From Labilithrix sp. (lineage in GTDB: Bacteria > Myxococcota > Polyangia > Polyangiales > Polyangiaceae): 58,333 bases of DNA. The stretch lies in assembly GCA_028287035.1 (NCBI GenBank), contig JAQBQL010000013.1, forward strand, positions 1 to 58,333. Direction: 5' to 3'. Positions 57,208-58,333 of this stretch are shown here, piece by piece. The notes below the pieces were generated by a model. It saw nothing but the letters and a program-made list of their open reading frames with translations, ran no database searches and was not told where the DNA came from. The position numbers and the translations under genes are program-made. Position 1 is the stretch's first letter. The number at the start of each line of letters is the position of its first letter.

Positions 57208-58333
57208 TCAGGCCCGCTCGCGCGGCGCGTCGGAGGTGGTCGGGTCACGCACGACGGTCAGCGCGGCGGCGGCCGCGAACCCCGCCACGATGGGTACGAG
57301 CGCCGGCGGCGCGACGCCGAAGGCGACCCCCAGGAGTGACAGCGCGTGCGCTCCGCCGGCGATCAGCGCGGCGGTCTTCGCACGCTCGCGACATGCCCGC
57401 GGCACGGTCAAGGCGAGGGCGGCATCGCGCACGTCGTCGCTCGCGAGCGCCGCCGACCACTCGCCGGGCGCCGCGCCCGCCGCGCTCATCGCGACCGAGA
57501 CGTCCGCCGCCCCGAGCGCGCCGTCGTCCGACGACGGGTGACCGAGCGCGGCGACGACCCGGCCGTCGTCGGCGAGCGCCCGCACCTCGGCCCCGCGGTC
57601 ACCCGGAAGGATCTCGGGCCGGACGTGCTCGAGGTCGAGAGCTCGGGCGATCGTCTCGCACGTCTCGCGGGCTTCGCCGCTCAGGAGGACAGGCTCGATG
57701 CGTGCATCATGCATACGCTGGACGGCGGCGCGGGCGCCGGGACGGAGCCCGTCCTGCAGCGCGACGAGGCCGACGAGCCGATCACCGATCGACACCAGCT
57801 GCACGCTGCGCCCCTGTCCTTCGAGCTCGTTGATGCGAGCGTCCGCGATGGCGACGCTCACCTTCTCCTGGAGGAGGAAGGCGCGGCTGCCGACGAGCAC
57901 GCGCTCGCCCGTCGACGCGAGCGCGGTCACGCCGAGGCCGGCATGCGCGACCGCCGAACGAACGTCCTCGGGACGCACGCCTCGCGCCCGGGCGGCCCGC
58001 AGCACCGCGGCCGACGAGGCCTCGGTCGAGGCGAGCTCGGCGCCCGCCGCGAGCGCGAGCACGCGGTCCGTGTCCTCGGGACGGGTGCTCGTCGTGACCT
58101 CTGCTCCGCGGCCCGAGACCGCCTCCACCGCGACGATCTCCGGCTCACCGAGGAGGATCGTGCCGCGCGAGCACACCACCGCGACGTCGGCGCGGGCCGC
58201 CGCGTCGAACGCGGCCGCATCCTTGTAGACGATGCCGCGGCGCTGCGCGGCGATGTGCCCGCGGCCGTGCGCGAGCGAGGCCGATGCCGCGGCGACGAGC
58301 CCGCACGCCGCGAAGGCGCCGGCGCTCGCCGCG
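57208..58333 (-). CDS. degenerate P-type ATPase (C-terminal part), likely catalytically dead
   Basis: About 375 residues are visible and the frame runs off the window edge. The order is that of the C-terminal half of a heavy-metal P-type ATPase: a membrane-helix end (AFAACGLVAAASASLAHG), RRGIVYKDAAAFDAAARADV, P-domain start, N-domain with VTALASTGERVLVGSRAFLL, P-domain return (LVGLVALQDGLRPGARAAVQ, PEILPGDRG), and two final hydrophobic helices (TAALIAGGAHALSLLGVAFG, VPIVAGFAAAAALTVV). All signature motifs are altered: DKTGT reads CSRGT (near 58159-58173), the HP dipeptide is replaced by EA (STEASSA), TGD-type reads SGE, and GDGxND reads GHPSSD. Without the phosphorylated Asp it cannot pump ions and may be a regulator or remnant; its clean frame argues for a retained protein. 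Confidence 0.82.
   Translation of the reverse strand, partial: AASAGAFAACGLVAAASASLAHGRGHIAAQRRGIVYKDAAAFDAAARADVAVVCSRGTILLGEPEIVAVEAVSGRGAEVTTSTRPEDTDRVLALAAGAELASTEASSAAVLRAARARGVRPEDVRSAVAHAGLGVTALASTGERVLVGSRAFLLQEKVSVAIADARINELEGQGRSVQLVSIGDRLVGLVALQDGLRPGARAAVQRMHDARIEPVLLSGEARETCETIARALDLEHVRPEILPGDRGAEVRALADDGRVVAALGHPSSDDGALGAADVSVAMSAAGAAPGEWSAALASDDVRDAALALTVPRACRERAKTAALIAGGAHALSLLGVAFGVAPPALVPIVAGFAAAAALTVVRDPTTSDAPRERA

Noticed and set aside
1..58333. Search for tRNA, rRNA, riboswitches, IS elements, integrases, toxin-antitoxin pairs and biosynthetic megasynthases.
   Set aside because: None recognised; all gaps over 300 bp are accounted for by the entries at 1893-2279 and 37061-37491.

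Overview
This window is very GC-rich, with GTG and TTG starts, many 1 to 4 bp stop/start overlaps and long spurious antisense frames. The content points to a myxobacterium, most likely of the Polyangiales/Sorangiineae type. The signs are three eukaryote-like Ser/Thr kinases, an ECF sigma factor, many lipoproteins with Gly/Ser-rich linkers, a subtilase with a MYXO-CTERM-like tail, DUF4388 and HEAT-repeat regulators, and a type IVa pilus alignment cluster. The taxonomic placement is inferred from gene content. I see no rRNA, tRNA, IS element, CRISPR or prophage.

Layout. 1-1892 (-): ECF sigma factor between a putative outer-membrane protein and a cut-off sigma-linked membrane protein. 2280-6996 (+): operon of secreted proteins (two c-heme-motif lipoproteins, a small lipoprotein, a Tat-exported DUF1501-like protein), closed by a good terminator. 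7089-9266 (-): hybrid PAS histidine kinase. 9342-13113 (-): DUF4266 lipoprotein, a TPR/PEGA/DUF3570 outer-membrane protein and two c-heme-motif proteins, with a divergent heme-motif lipoprotein at 13259. 13903-20932: rhomboid-like protein, quinone oxidoreductase, YkgJ-type Cys-cluster protein, a copper monooxygenase-like lipoprotein with all six copper ligands, and a beta-propeller/HEAT pair. 20977-29584: mutL-miaA, an M1 aminopeptidase with HEAT repeats, enoyl-CoA hydratase and a kinase. 29644-37060: subtilase, GNAT, an unknown secreted protein, an unknown two-gene operon behind a strong promoter, and a DUF2089-Yip1-like pair behind a large palindrome. 37061-37491: inverted array of 55-bp repeats. 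37492-42960 (-): pilMNOP, an intrinsic terminator, then pilQ. 43120-58333: LysM/DUF882 protein, NAGPA-like protein, FIST protein, RluA-type synthase, zinc-ribbon kinase, an HD/DUF4388/TPR protein translationally coupled to a kinase/HEAT protein, and the C-terminal part of a degenerate P-type ATPase.

How it may work together. The first 17 kb is rich in envelope redox proteins: five c-heme-motif proteins, DUF3570/DUF4266 and a PHM-like monooxygenase. Together they suggest a periplasmic or outer-membrane electron-transfer or oxidation module. The second half is mainly signalling (kinases, HD/DUF4388) and pilus-based motility. The best candidates for something new are the DUF4266-DUF3570-cytochrome locus, the inverted 55-bp array at 37111-37481, and the P-type ATPase-like protein that has lost its catalytic signatures.
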